Source: Spongiibacter taiwanensis (GTDB lineage Bacteria; Pseudomonadota; Gammaproteobacteria; Pseudomonadales; Spongiibacteraceae). Taken from it: a DNA stretch of 64,000 bases. A program made the position numbers and the translations under genes. Each line of letters starts with the position of its first letter. Position 1 is the first letter of the stretch. Location: contig NZ_CP098455.1 of assembly GCF_023702635.1 (NCBI RefSeq), positions 1,240,001 to 1,304,000 on the forward strand, written 5' to 3'. Positions 28,743-38,200 of this stretch are shown piece after piece. A model generated the notes under the pieces. It made no database searches. It was not told the origin of the DNA and saw only the letters and a program-made list of their open reading frames with translations.

Positions 28743-28758
28743 CGGCACAGCTATTGCA
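28743..28758 (+). promoter_or_regulatory. Candidate sigma54 (RpoN) promoter upstream of rpoN
   Basis: CGGCACAGCTATTGCA keeps the GG (28744-28745) and GC (28756-28757) doublets with the required ten bases between them and GGCAC/TTGC cores; two positions differ from the TTGGCACG-N4-TTGC consensus. It lies 20 bp after the lptB stop and about 135 bp before rpoN, in a 171-bp leader that also holds the hairpins GAGCAC/GTGCTC and GGGC/GCCC. The predicted start is near 28769. An activator site is not recognised, so function is a proposal. Confidence 0.5.
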
Positions 28759-28893
28759 GGGATCGAGAGAGGCGTCTACACTCAAGTTGGACATTCGAGG
28801 GCACTGCCCGTCGTAGAATGCTTGGGCATCCCGCCCTCTGGTAGAGCACAATGTGCTCGCGTTACCTTCTTAATGTTGTAGAAGCCACTGCTT

Positions 28894-30390
28894 ATGAAAC
28901 AATCGCTCCAGCTCAAGGTTGGCCAGCAGCTGACCATGACCCCGCAGCTGCAACAGGCGATTCGTTTACTTCAACTTTCCACCCTCGATCTTCAGCAAGA
29001 AATTCAGTCGGCTCTGGATTCCAATCCACTACTGGAAATCGGCGAGGATGACACCCCAGAAGGCGAACCCGCCCAGCAGAACACCCCCGCCGCGGCGCCA
29101 GAATCCACCACCGCTGAACGCAGCCAGACAGAAGAGACTAAAGAAACCTCCGCCAGCAGCGACGACAGCTGGGCCGAGCGCAGCGAAATCCCGGAAGATC
29201 TGCCCGTCGACAGCCAGTGGGATGATGTTTACCAAAGCAGCGGCAGCGCCTCCCTCGGGCCAGCCGACGACAGCGAGTTCAGCAATGACTTTCGCCAGGG
29301 TAGCTCCGACTCCCTGCAGGACCACTTGCGCTGGCAGCTGAACCTCAGCCGTCTCTCTGATATCGATCAGTTGATCGCCGATGCTATTGTTGATGCCATC
29401 GACGAGAAGGGCCGGCTCACCGTGTCGGTGGAGGATCTGGTCGAGAGCTTCGACAATGAAGATATTGAAGCCGAAGAAGTACAGGCGGTATTACGCCTTA
29501 TCCAGAATTTTGATCCCCCTGGGGTCGGCGGCCGCGACCTCCAGGAATGCCTGCTGATCCAGCTGCGCCAGTTGCCCCCGGAAACGCCCTGGCGGGAGGA
29601 AGCGCTGCTAGTGGTCGGCCAGTACATGGCCCAATTGGGCAACCGGGATTACAACCAGATCATGCGCCGCTGTCGCATCAAGGAAGATCAGCTCAAGGAA
29701 ATCCTCAAGCTGATCCAGTCGCTGAACCCCACTCCTGGCGACGCCATCGGTGGCAGCGAAACGGAATATGTGGTCCCGGATGTGTTCGTCAGCAAAAAGG
29801 AAGGCCGCTGGCTGGTGGAGCTGAACCCGGACATCGCCCCCAAAATCCAGATCAACTCCCATTACGCGGCGCTGGCACGGCAAAGTAGCAACAGCAACGA
29901 CAACGACTACATTCGCGACAATCTGCAGGAGGCTCGCTGGTTCATCAAAAGCCTGCAAAGTCGCAACGAAACACTGATGAAAGTGGCCAGCAAGATTGTT
30001 GAATACCAGCGGGGATTTCTAGAATATGGTGAGGAGGCAATGAAGCCTCTCGTTCTGCACGATATCGCCGAGGCCGTAGGCATGCACGAATCCACCATTT
30101 CCCGGGTCACCACCCAAAAATACATGCACACCCCCCGCGGCATTTTCGAACTGAAGTTCTTTTTCTCCAGCCATGTGTCCACCGACACCGGCGGGGAATG
30201 CTCATCCACCGCCATTCGGGCGCTCATCAAGAAATTGGTTGCGGCCGAAAATCCCAGAAAGCCCCTCAGCGACAGCAAAATTACCGAACTGCTGGCTGAC
30301 CAGGGCATTCAAGTGGCCCGGCGAACCATTGCGAAATATCGGGAATCACTGGTCATTCCGCCCTCAAACGAGCGGAAGCGGCTGGTATAG
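28894..30390 (+). CDS. rpoN: RNA polymerase sigma-54 factor RpoN
   Basis: Sigma factor for -24/-12 promoters that require AAA+ activators. The 498 residues show the glutamine-rich region I ([25 protein letters not shown]), an acidic low-complexity region II (about 50-130), the core-binding domain, the helix-turn-helix ([31 protein letters not shown]) and the RpoN box [10 protein letters not shown] (about 475-484). Followed by hpf, ptsN, rapZ and npr, the conserved nitrogen-PTS neighbourhood. Confidence 0.98.
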   Translation: MKQSLQLKVGQQLTMTPQLQQAIRLLQLSTLDLQQEIQSALDSNPLLEIGEDDTPEGEPAQQNTPAAAPESTTAERSQTEETKETSASSDDSWAERSEIPEDLPVDSQWDDVYQSSGSASLGPADDSEFSNDFRQGSSDSLQDHLRWQLNLSRLSDIDQLIADAIVDAIDEKGRLTVSVEDLVESFDNEDIEAEEVQAVLRLIQNFDPPGVGGRDLQECLLIQLRQLPPETPWREEALLVVGQYMAQLGNRDYNQIMRRCRIKEDQLKEILKLIQSLNPTPGDAIGGSETEYVVPDVFVSKKEGRWLVELNPDIAPKIQINSHYAALARQSSNSNDNDYIRDNLQEARWFIKSLQSRNETLMKVASKIVEYQRGFLEYGEEAMKPLVLHDIAEAVGMHESTISRVTTQKYMHTPRGIFELKFFFSSHVSTDTGGECSSTAIRALIKKLVAAENPRKPLSDSKITELLADQGIQVARRTIAKYRESLVIPPSNERKRLV

Positions 30391-30467
30391 TGGCCGCGAC
30401 TCAGGTCGCGACCGTCACTTGCGCGCCGGGAGGCGCTGATTGCTTACAGCGATGAAGGAGCAAAAAT

Positions 30468-30755
30468 ATGCAGATAACTGTTAGTGGTCATCACGTAGAA
30501 GTTACCCCCGCTCTCCGCGACTACGTTAACAACAAGCTTTCCAAGCTGCAGCGACATTTCGACAACATTACCAATACCGACGTCACCCTGACGGTCGAAA
30601 AGTTAATCCAGAAGGCAGAAGCCACTGTCCATGTTGCCGGCGCAGATCTGTTCGCCACCTGCGAGTCACAGGATATGTACGCCGCCATCGACAGTCTCAC
30701 CGACAAGCTCGATCGGCAACTCATCAAACACAAGGAAAAGCACCTGGCTCGCTAG
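30468..30755 (+). CDS. hpf: Ribosome hibernation promoting factor HPF (short form)
   Basis: Binds the 30S subunit between A and P sites and supports 100S ribosome formation in stationary phase. The 95 residues equal the short HPF/YfiA type, with QITVSGHHVEVTPALRDYVNNKLSKLQRHFDNIT and AEATVHVAGADLFATCESQDMYAAIDSLTDKLDRQLIKHKEK. It lies 77 bp behind rpoN with GAAGGAG upstream of the ATG. Confidence 0.96.
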   Translation: MQITVSGHHVEVTPALRDYVNNKLSKLQRHFDNITNTDVTLTVEKLIQKAEATVHVAGADLFATCESQDMYAAIDSLTDKLDRQLIKHKEKHLAR

Positions 30756-30785
30756 CGCCAGCTTTGCTACCAGATTGCGATAACC

Positions 30786-31235
30786 ATGAACCTAGACTCC
30801 ATCCTCAGCCAAGGACGTACCCATTGTGGTACGTCCGTTAACAGCAAAAAACGCCTCCTTGAACAAGTTGCCAAGTTCATCAGCGAGGACGATCACAACT
30901 ACGATCCCGACGAGCTGTTCAATGACCTGCTTGCCCGGGAGCGCCTTGGCAGCACCGGCATCGGCCACGGGGTGGCCATTCCCCATTGCCGCAGCAGCCG
31001 CTGTGAAAGTATTACCGGCCTGTTGGTACGCCTTGAAAAGGCCATCGAATTTGAATCCATTGACGATCAACCGGTCGACCTGGTGTTTGCCCTGATCGTA
31101 CCGGCAGAGGCCCACGACGAGCACGTTAAAGTGCTGGGTGCCCTCGCCTCCGCCTTCAACGAAGAGAGTTTTCGTCGCAGCCTGCGCCAGGCAGAAGACG
31201 CTGCCGCCCTTTTTAAGGCAGCTATCGCTCACTGA
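30786..31235 (+). CDS. ptsN: Nitrogen-regulatory PTS enzyme IIA (PtsN, EIIANtr)
   Basis: Phospho-acceptor of the nitrogen PTS that regulates potassium transport, stress and other processes according to phosphorylation. The 149 residues carry the PTS EIIA type-2 domain with the phosphorylated histidine H67 in TGIGHGVAIPHCR. It lies between hpf and rapZ and functions with npr downstream; PtsP (EINtr) is not in the window. Confidence 0.96.
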   Translation: MNLDSILSQGRTHCGTSVNSKKRLLEQVAKFISEDDHNYDPDELFNDLLARERLGSTGIGHGVAIPHCRSSRCESITGLLVRLEKAIEFESIDDQPVDLVFALIVPAEAHDEHVKVLGALASAFNEESFRRSLRQAEDAAALFKAAIAH

Positions 31236-31252
31236 CCCAAGGGCGCCAGCCT

Positions 31253-32110
31253 ATGCAACTGACCATCATTAGCGGCCGCTCCGGATCGGGCAAAAGTACC
31301 GCACTGCACCAGCTGGAAGACGAAGGCTTTTACGCCATCGACAATCTTCCCATTGCGCTGTTGCCCGAGCTGGTCAGAGAACTGTCCCAAAAGCCCATCA
31401 AGGCCCACCAGAAAGTGGCGGTGTGTATCGACGCCCGCAACTCCGAAACCGAGCTACAGCGCTTCAGATCACTGTGCGACCAGGTTCGCCAGTACGCCGA
31501 TCTGCGCATCGTGTTTCTCGATGCCGCCGAAGACAAACTGATTAAACGGTTCAGCGAAACGCGCCGCCGTCACCCGCTGACCAGCTCGGCGCTGCCGCTG
31601 GCCGACGCGATCAAGCTTGAGGCCTTGCTGCTGGAGCCCATCGTGATGGAAGCCTCCCTGACCATCGACAGCAGCGACATGACGGTCCACGACCTGCGCG
31701 GCGCGATCCGCGACCGTATTCTGGGTGCCGAGGCAGCAACCCTGGCGATTCAACTAAAATCCTTTGGTTTCAAGCGCGGCCTGCCCATTGATGCCGACCA
31801 GGTATACGACTTGCGCATGCTGCCCAATCCCCACTGGGACGAAGCACTGCGCGGTCTTACGGGCCGCGACCAGCCCGTGGCTGACTTCCTCGATGCGCAA
31901 GACGACGTGCAGCAGATGTACGCCGACATCCTCGCCTACCTGGGCCATTGGCTGCCCAAAATCGAGGCCAGCAACCGGAGTTACTTCACCGTTGCCATTG
32001 GTTGCACGGGCGGACAGCATCGGTCAGTATACATGGCGGAAAAACTGGCCAGTGCTCTTCTCCCCAAGCACCCCGGCCTTCAAGTTCGCCATCGCGAACT
32101 GCAACAATAG
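31253..32110 (+). CDS. rapZ: RNase adapter protein RapZ (YvcJ-type NTPase)
   Basis: RNA-binding NTPase; in enterobacteria it delivers the GlmZ sRNA to RNase E and thereby tunes glucosamine-6-phosphate synthesis. The 285 residues show Walker A SGRSGSGKSTALHQLEDEGFYAIDNLP at the N-terminus, the GFKRGLP-containing middle, DLRMLPNPHW, and the C-terminal CTGGQHRSVYMAEKLA. Operonic with ptsN and npr (17- and 10-bp gaps). Confidence 0.96.
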   Translation: MQLTIISGRSGSGKSTALHQLEDEGFYAIDNLPIALLPELVRELSQKPIKAHQKVAVCIDARNSETELQRFRSLCDQVRQYADLRIVFLDAAEDKLIKRFSETRRRHPLTSSALPLADAIKLEALLLEPIVMEASLTIDSSDMTVHDLRGAIRDRILGAEAATLAIQLKSFGFKRGLPIDADQVYDLRMLPNPHWDEALRGLTGRDQPVADFLDAQDDVQQMYADILAYLGHWLPKIEASNRSYFTVAIGCTGGQHRSVYMAEKLASALLPKHPGLQVRHRELQQ

Positions 32111-32120
32111 ATGAACTGGC

Positions 32121-32390
32121 ATGGTTGAAACCAAGATAACAATCATAAATAAGCTTGGTCTGCACGCCCGCGCGGCGGCAAAGTTTGTCGGCACGGCGGG
32201 CGCTTTCAGCGCCCGGATTGAAGCCGAGGTAAACGGCCGCACCGTGGACGGCAAAAGCATCATGGCCGTCATGATGCTCGCCGCCACCAAAGGCACCGAA
32301 ATGACCCTTCGCTGCGAAGGCGACGATGAGCAGAAAGCCCTGGCTGCGCTAGTGGAAATAATCAACAACCGCTTTGACGAAGGCGAATAA
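32121..32390 (+). CDS. ptsO: Phosphocarrier protein NPr (HPr family)
   Basis: Nitrogen-PTS phosphocarrier between PtsP and PtsN. The 89 residues hold the HPr fold with the active-site histidine H15 in NKLGLHARAAAKFVG and the second region VDGKSIMAVMMLAATKGTEM; a threonine/alanine replaces part of the HPr-Ser46 region. Last gene of the rpoN-hpf-ptsN-rapZ-npr series. Confidence 0.95.
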   Translation: MVETKITIINKLGLHARAAAKFVGTAGAFSARIEAEVNGRTVDGKSIMAVMMLAATKGTEMTLRCEGDDEQKALAALVEIINNRFDEGE

Positions 32391-32436
32391 GCACTCAGCA
32401 CTGCTACTTTAAGCCGGCAATCGGTCCGCGATTCGA

Positions 32437-32465
32437 TTGTTGTCGACACCCCTTTCAAGGATAAT
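32437..32465 (+). promoter_or_regulatory. Sigma70 promoter of mgtE
   Basis: TTGTTG (32437-32442), 17-bp spacer, GATAAT (32460-32465), in the 129-bp gap between npr and mgtE. The predicted leader is only about 48 nt, too short for a known magnesium riboswitch. Confidence 0.55.
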
Positions 32466-32519
32466 TCTGCACTGCGGCGCACCGGCGACGCCCCTCCCCC
32501 AAGATTTTCAGAGAGCCCT

Positions 32520-33878
32520 ATGGCGGCAAGCGCAGAACAGCACTACACCGAATCCCAACTCGAGGCCATTAATCAGGCCCTGAGCGGTGGCGGTTTCCTG
32601 CAGATTCGCCGCATGATCAACGGCTTGCCTCCCGCGGATGCCGCCCACCTCATTGAATCCACCCCGCAGAAAGTCCGGGCGGTGCTCTGGCAGCTAGTGG
32701 ATATCGAAAACGAGGGGGACATTCTCCAGTACCTCAACGATGAGGTGCAGAGTCAGTTCCTGCGGCAAATGGACGCCGAAGAAGTGGCCGCCATGACCGA
32801 GGGGCTGGAGGCCGACGATATCGCCGACATCCTCCAGCAACTGCCAGACCGGGTCATCCGGGAAGTGCTGGACTCCATGGACCAGCAGGACCGGCTGCGG
32901 ATCGAACACGTATTGTCCTACGACGAGGACAGCGCCGGCGGTCTGATGAACACCGACACCATCACGGTGCGGCCTAACATCACCCTGGACGTTGCCCTGC
33001 GTTATCTGCGCCGCCATGACAATTTGCCGGAGATGACTGACAGCCTGATTGTGGTGAACCGCAACGACCAGTACATCGGCCTGCTGTCCCTGCGCAAACT
33101 GCTAGTGTCTGATCCCAACGTCACCGTGCGGGAGGTAATGGACACCGAGGTAGAGCCCATTCCGGCCGACCTCCCCGCCGCCCAGGTGGCCACCCTGTTC
33201 CAGCGCCACGACTGGGTCTCCGCACCAGTTGTCGATGCCGAACACAACCTGCTCGGCCGTATCACCATCGACGATGTGGTCGATGTTATTCGGGAAGAGT
33301 CCGACCACTCCCTGATGAGTATGGCGGGCCTGGACGAAGATGAAGACACCTTTGCTGCGGTGCTGACCACCGCCCCCCGCCGGGCCGTATGGCTGGGTAT
33401 CAACCTGATCACCGCCTTTATCGCCTCCGGGGTGATCAATATGTTCGAGGGCACCATCGAAAAAGTCGTGGCCCTTGCCGTGCTGATGCCCATCGTCGCC
33501 AGCATGGGCGGCGTGGCCGGCACCCAGACCCTCACCGTGGTGATTCGCGGCATGGCACTTGGCCATATCAGCCGCAACAACAGTCGCTGGCTGGTGAGCA
33601 GAGAATTACTTGTCGGCGCCATGAACGGACTGGTGTGGGCGCTGGTCATCGCGCTGGCGGCCACCCTGTGGTTCGACGACCCGATGATCGGCGTCATCAT
33701 TGCCGCCGCCATTGTCATCAATCTGATTACCGCTGCCCTCGCCGGGGCGCTGTTGCCCCTGGCAATGAAATCGCTGAATATCGATCCCGCCCTGGCCGGT
33801 GGTGTGGTGTTAACCACGGTCACCGATGTGGTGGGCTTCCTTTCATTCCTTGGCTTGGCCAGCCTTTTTTACGCGTAA
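32520..33878 (+). CDS. mgtE: Magnesium transporter MgtE
   Basis: Mg2+-gated inner-membrane channel. The 452 residues follow the family order: N-terminal superhelical MgtE-N domain with acidic magnesium-sensing residues (about 30-135), two CBS domains (about 140-255), then five membrane helices from about residue 285, including VLMPIVASMGGVAGTQTLTVVIRGMALG and the conserved pore segment. Transcribed separately from npr by a predicted promoter and followed by darP after 12 bp. Confidence 0.95.
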   Translation: MAASAEQHYTESQLEAINQALSGGGFLQIRRMINGLPPADAAHLIESTPQKVRAVLWQLVDIENEGDILQYLNDEVQSQFLRQMDAEEVAAMTEGLEADDIADILQQLPDRVIREVLDSMDQQDRLRIEHVLSYDEDSAGGLMNTDTITVRPNITLDVALRYLRRHDNLPEMTDSLIVVNRNDQYIGLLSLRKLLVSDPNVTVREVMDTEVEPIPADLPAAQVATLFQRHDWVSAPVVDAEHNLLGRITIDDVVDVIREESDHSLMSMAGLDEDEDTFAAVLTTAPRRAVWLGINLITAFIASGVINMFEGTIEKVVALAVLMPIVASMGGVAGTQTLTVVIRGMALGHISRNNSRWLVSRELLVGAMNGLVWALVIALAATLWFDDPMIGVIIAAAIVINLITAALAGALLPLAMKSLNIDPALAGGVVLTTVTDVVGFLSFLGLASLFYA

Positions 33879-33890
33879 ACCGGATGTAAT

Positions 33891-34397
33891 GTGAACGACG
33901 ACGCCAACGAAAAACCCAGTAAAACCGCCCTCAAAAAGGAAATGCTGGAGCTCCAGGACCTGGGCAAGCAACTCATCGAACTCAGTGACGCCGAGTTCGC
34001 CAAAATTCCAATCAGCGACGACGATCTGATTGAGGCCATCGCCACAGCCAAGCGCATCAAGAGCCGCGAGGGCCTGCGCCGCCAGATGCAGTATATTGGC
34101 AAGCTGATGCGCCTGACCGACCCTGAGCCCATTCGCGAAGCCTTAGCGGAGCGCCAGCGAGGCCATCAAGAGCTGGCCCGCCAGTTTCACGCCTTGGAGG
34201 AAATGCGGGACCGCCTGGTCGAAGTGGGTATCAGTGCGGTAGAGGAAGTGGTGGAGCAGTACCCCGAAGCGGATCGCCAGCAGCTGCGCCAACTTATTCT
34301 GCAAGCGGGAAAGGAAGCCGCAAACAATAAGCCGCCAGCAGCAAAGCGCAAGTTATTTAAATACCTGCGCAGCCTGCACGAGCACCAGAATGAATAA
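33891..34397 (+). CDS. darP: Ribosome-associated protein DarP (YjgA family)
   Basis: DUF615 protein that associates with late 50S precursors. The 168 residues contain SKTALKKEMLELQDLGKQLIELSDAEFAKIPIS, IKSREGLRRQMQYIGKLMR and the C-terminal KRKLFKYLRSLHE. The GTG start at 33891 gives MNDDANEKPSKTALK; no in-frame ATG fits better. In many relatives it is next to tldD or pmbA, neither of which is present; here it converges on an amidase gene. Confidence 0.93.
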   Translation: MNDDANEKPSKTALKKEMLELQDLGKQLIELSDAEFAKIPISDDDLIEAIATAKRIKSREGLRRQMQYIGKLMRLTDPEPIREALAERQRGHQELARQFHALEEMRDRLVEVGISAVEEVVEQYPEADRQQLRQLILQAGKEAANNKPPAAKRKLFKYLRSLHEHQNE

Positions 34398-34400
34398 GCC

Positions 34401-35219
34401 CTAGCGAGGCAAATTGCGGCGGTGACTGGCGACCGGCATTTGCTGGCGAATGCGCTGTTGGGCCGCCGCATCAAACGCGGCGACCACCACCCCGGCGCCG
34501 AGCCCCGCCTCCGCAAGCACGGTGCCCCAGGCATCCACCACCATCGATCCACCAGAGCAGAGGCGCGTGGCGCTGTGCATGCCACCCTGATTGGCGCCGA
34601 TCATCAGCGTCTGGTTCTCAATGGCCCGGGCGCGCATCAGCGGCGACCAATGGGCCCAGCCAGTGCGCCGGGTAAAGGCCGAAGGCACCGCAACGATCTC
34701 CGCCCCCTGATCCTGTAGCACCCGAAAATACTCGGGAAAGCGCAGGTCGTAACATACCGCCACACCCAGTCGACCAAACTCGGTGTCCACCACCAAAGCT
34801 GAATTTCCCGGTGCATACTGGTCCGACTCACGATAACACTGTTGAGAATCGGCCACGTCGGCATCAAACAAATGGGTCTTTTGGTATACCCCCAGCAGTT
34901 CCCCAGCGCGGGAATACACATGGCAGCAAGGTCTCACGCGGCCATCGGCGGCTGGCAGAGGCAGCGTTCCCCCCACCACCAGGACATTCAAATCAACGGC
35001 TAACTCAGCAAGAAATCGGCGCAGCCGACCACCCTCGGCTTCGGCCTGCGCAAGGGCCATCACATCCCCCCCGGCAAACAGCGCAAAGCTTTCTGGCAAC
35101 ACCAGCATCTGCGCCCCCTGGGCCACCGCCTGTTCGGCCAACTGCCGCGCCTCGGCAAGATTGGCAGCCACCTCCCCGGTAGACACCATTTGCAACGCCG
35201 CCACCACTACTACGCTCAC
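34401..35219 (-). CDS. Carbon-nitrogen hydrolase (Nit1/NIT2-type amidase)
   Basis: Nitrilase-superfamily amidase, most similar in layout to the Nit/omega-amidase or deaminated-glutathione amidase group. The 272 residues contain the catalytic Glu-Lys-Cys: VLPESFALFAG (Glu), YQKTHLFDADV (Lys) and GVAVCYDLRFPEYFR (Cys). The GTG start overlaps the yhdP stop (GTGA), so it is co-translated with yhdP as in Pseudomonas. Substrate cannot be fixed from sequence; deaminated glutathione repair is the most likely role. Confidence 0.9.
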   Translation of the reverse strand: MSVVVVAALQMVSTGEVAANLAEARQLAEQAVAQGAQMLVLPESFALFAGGDVMALAQAEAEGGRLRRFLAELAVDLNVLVVGGTLPLPAADGRVRPCCHVYSRAGELLGVYQKTHLFDADVADSQQCYRESDQYAPGNSALVVDTEFGRLGVAVCYDLRFPEYFRVLQDQGAEIVAVPSAFTRRTGWAHWSPLMRARAIENQTLMIGANQGGMHSATRLCSGGSMVVDAWGTVLAEAGLGAGVVVAAFDAAAQQRIRQQMPVASHRRNLPR

Positions 35220-38200
35220 CGGGTTACCCCCTGCTTGCGGCGGGAACTGGCATCGTCACCGCCAGTGGCAGACTCTACGTCAAAAATCTGCTGAAAGGTC
35301 AGCTCAGGATTGCTCAGCGTGCCGTCGATGTCGTAGACCGCGCTGGAGAAGCTGTCGACCTGTTCTTCAAATACCTTGCTTACCACATAGGCACCTGCCG
35401 CCGCGGGCAAGCCGCCGACCAATGCCGCGATCCAGGGCAAATTGCTACCAATGGGCAGGGTGGCAACCAAACGCAAATCCGGCACTTCCCGCTCCAGGTC
35501 GATATCACCGCTCATCTGAAATGCACTGGAGGGCCCCTTCACCTCCATCGGCTTACTAAAAATCAGCTGGCGATCATCCAGCACCAGCGCGCCGCGCATG
35601 CTGTCAAAGGCGATCCCACTGGAAAACACATCCCGAAAATCAAATTTCAATCGTCTGACAATATTCGCCATATTAAAGACACTGAGTAGCCGCAAGGCAC
35701 CGCTGGCCGTGTCCGACACCCGGAAAAACCGACCGTCCTCGATATCAAAATTGAGCTCACCCTCGCTTGATAACAGCTGCCATTGATCGGGAGCCCCCGG
35801 CCAGCTGAGGCGGGCATCGATCGAACCCTGCTTGCTCTCGATTGCTCGGCTATACCCCCATTGCTCGAGCACGTCGCCCAAGTCGCCAAGGTCAAACTGG
35901 CCATCGAGATAGGAGCGATCACCGCGCTCGTCCCTTAGCCAGTCCAAGCGGGATGGCTGATCTCCGGCGTCGAGCTTGATACCTCGAATCCGGCCACGAA
36001 GACGATCAAAGTGGGCGCCGCGACCATCGCTGCGCAGGTCAAAGCCAACGCTGCCCCAGGGCTTTCCAGCAACGGAAAGGTCCGCTATATCCAGGTTGAT
36101 CGCGGGAAAGTCACGCGGGTCGAGATCGGCCAGGCCACCACCACTCTCACCGCCCTGTTCATCGGCGAGAGAGGCCAGCGCAAGGCGATCCAAGTTCAGC
36201 ACAATGGGGCTACCCGCCGCCGCTGGCAGGTGGATTTTCCCAGCCAAGTCGGGGCCCGCAAGCCGAACGTTTTTGCCCGCTGAGCCAATGTCGGCGTCGA
36301 TGGTCACGTCCTGAAAGACCTGCCCCATCGCTTCCAGTGACGCCACCGCCAAACCGCTCACGCTCACCGTGAGCGCCGATGGCACCTCTTCCAGCCCAGC
36401 CGGAGATGCCGCTTGAGCCGGGTCATCGGATAAATAACGTTCCATCGCCATTTGCCACTGACTCAGCGCAGCGAAGGGAAGCTGGCCGTCAATCACCAAG
36501 CCGTTTGCCCCGGGAGCCACTTCGGCATTCGCCCCGAGCCGCAAATGGCCGCCCAGCAGCTGGCCATCGCGCAGGCGCACGCCAAGTTTGCCCGTGTCCG
36601 CCACACCCACCAGAATAGTGGTCTCACCGGGCGGATTATCCAGAGGGATGGTCACCCGGGTTTTACGTTTTTCATCGACATCCTTAAACAGGGGTTGCGG
36701 CAACATCAGGGCAAGCCCCTGCAACTCAGAAGTGAATACCAGCTGCGGCTGGTCACCCCCGGCGGTAATCCGCATATGCAGATCCGTTTCGCCATCGAGA
36801 ATGTTCAGAATTTGCAGCGGTTGCCAGCGCTGCAGATCTGCAGCGCTGAGCCGGGCTCGGCCATCCACCAGCACCTCTCTGCCCCGCTGGGTCACCAGCA
36901 GGTTAACCTCCTTGTCAAATACCCTCCCCCGCAGCCCCTCACTGGCAAGCCCGGTTTCGGAGGAGTAATGCAGGCGCCCCTGAACGCCCGATACTGATAG
37001 GCGCTGATCAGTCAGGTGCAGCCGGGGAAGCTCAAGCCCCACGCGAGCATCGAATTGGGGGGCCTGCCCGGCGCTCAGGATTTGCTGCAGGTTGAAGGCC
37101 ACATCGGCGCGGCCCTGCCCGGTCCAGTCGTCCAGAAAGCTGCCGATATGGCGCTGAATGGGAGTATCCAACAGCAGGCGCTTACCCTCAGCAAAGTTAA
37201 GCTTGGCCTCAGCAGCGACTGTCAAACGAGGCCGGCCCTTCGCATCTTGATCAATCTCTACCCGAGCCGTGTCAACGTTTGCATCCAGCAGGCTGGCAGC
37301 TGATGTGGTCGCGGTGAAATGATGATTATCCAGCAGCAAGCGGGCCTCACCCACCACCAGCTGCGGCCATTCCGACAGGAATTGCAATTGCCCGGCGGCA
37401 AGGTTGATCGCCAGCTGAATCGACCGACGATCCTCCTCTGCCTTGCGCAACGACCCGTGGTACAAAAACGCCGCCTCACTGGCGCGACCACTCTGCAATC
37501 CCGTGTCCAGCCATTCAAGTAAGGAGGCGTTCAGAATTTTAGGGGTGTACCAGGCATGGCGGCGAACATCCGCATCCTTAGCGCCGATCGCCAGGGTCAT
37601 TGCCGGCCCCTTCGCCTCGTCGTGCTCCAGGGGAATATCCAGCGCCAGCGACGCCGTCATCGGCTGCCCCAGATGCTTGGCGTGAATTGCACCCGACTGC
37701 AGCCCGAGACGCTTATCCGCAATGTGCCAACGCAACTCGGCATTCACGTCGGCCAGCTCAAAGGGCTTGTCGTAGAGCTCGGGAAAACTCAAGGTTGCCC
37801 GCTCGGACAATACCGCAACCATCCCGCTGTCTGCGGTCAGCTCCACATAGCCATCGACACCCTCAGCGCCGGGTGCCCCCCGCCAGGGCTGCACGCTGAC
37901 GGCATGCATCTCGGCCCGCATTCGAAAATCCACCGGCTGTTCTGGCGTTTCCGGTCGCTGCCAATCCAGCCGAATGCGTTTCAATGCGCCCTTGGGCGCA
38001 AGCTCCAGCAGTACCTCCTGACCGGGAAAGGGCTCCGCCTCGCTCAGCAATGCCGCCCAGGCGCCAACCGAAAATTGCGGCAGGCTCAGCCCCCAGCGAT
38101 CCGGCTCCGGGTGAAACAGCGTGAGCCCCGCCAGGTCCAGGGTGTTTCCCCGCCACAGGGCATCAAAATCAGCAAAACTGATCTGCCAGTTATTGTCGGC

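Noticed and set aside
32391-32519. Possible magnesium riboswitch (M-box or ykkC-like) ahead of mgtE
   Set aside because: The predicted leader is only about 48 nt and shows no conserved riboswitch elements.
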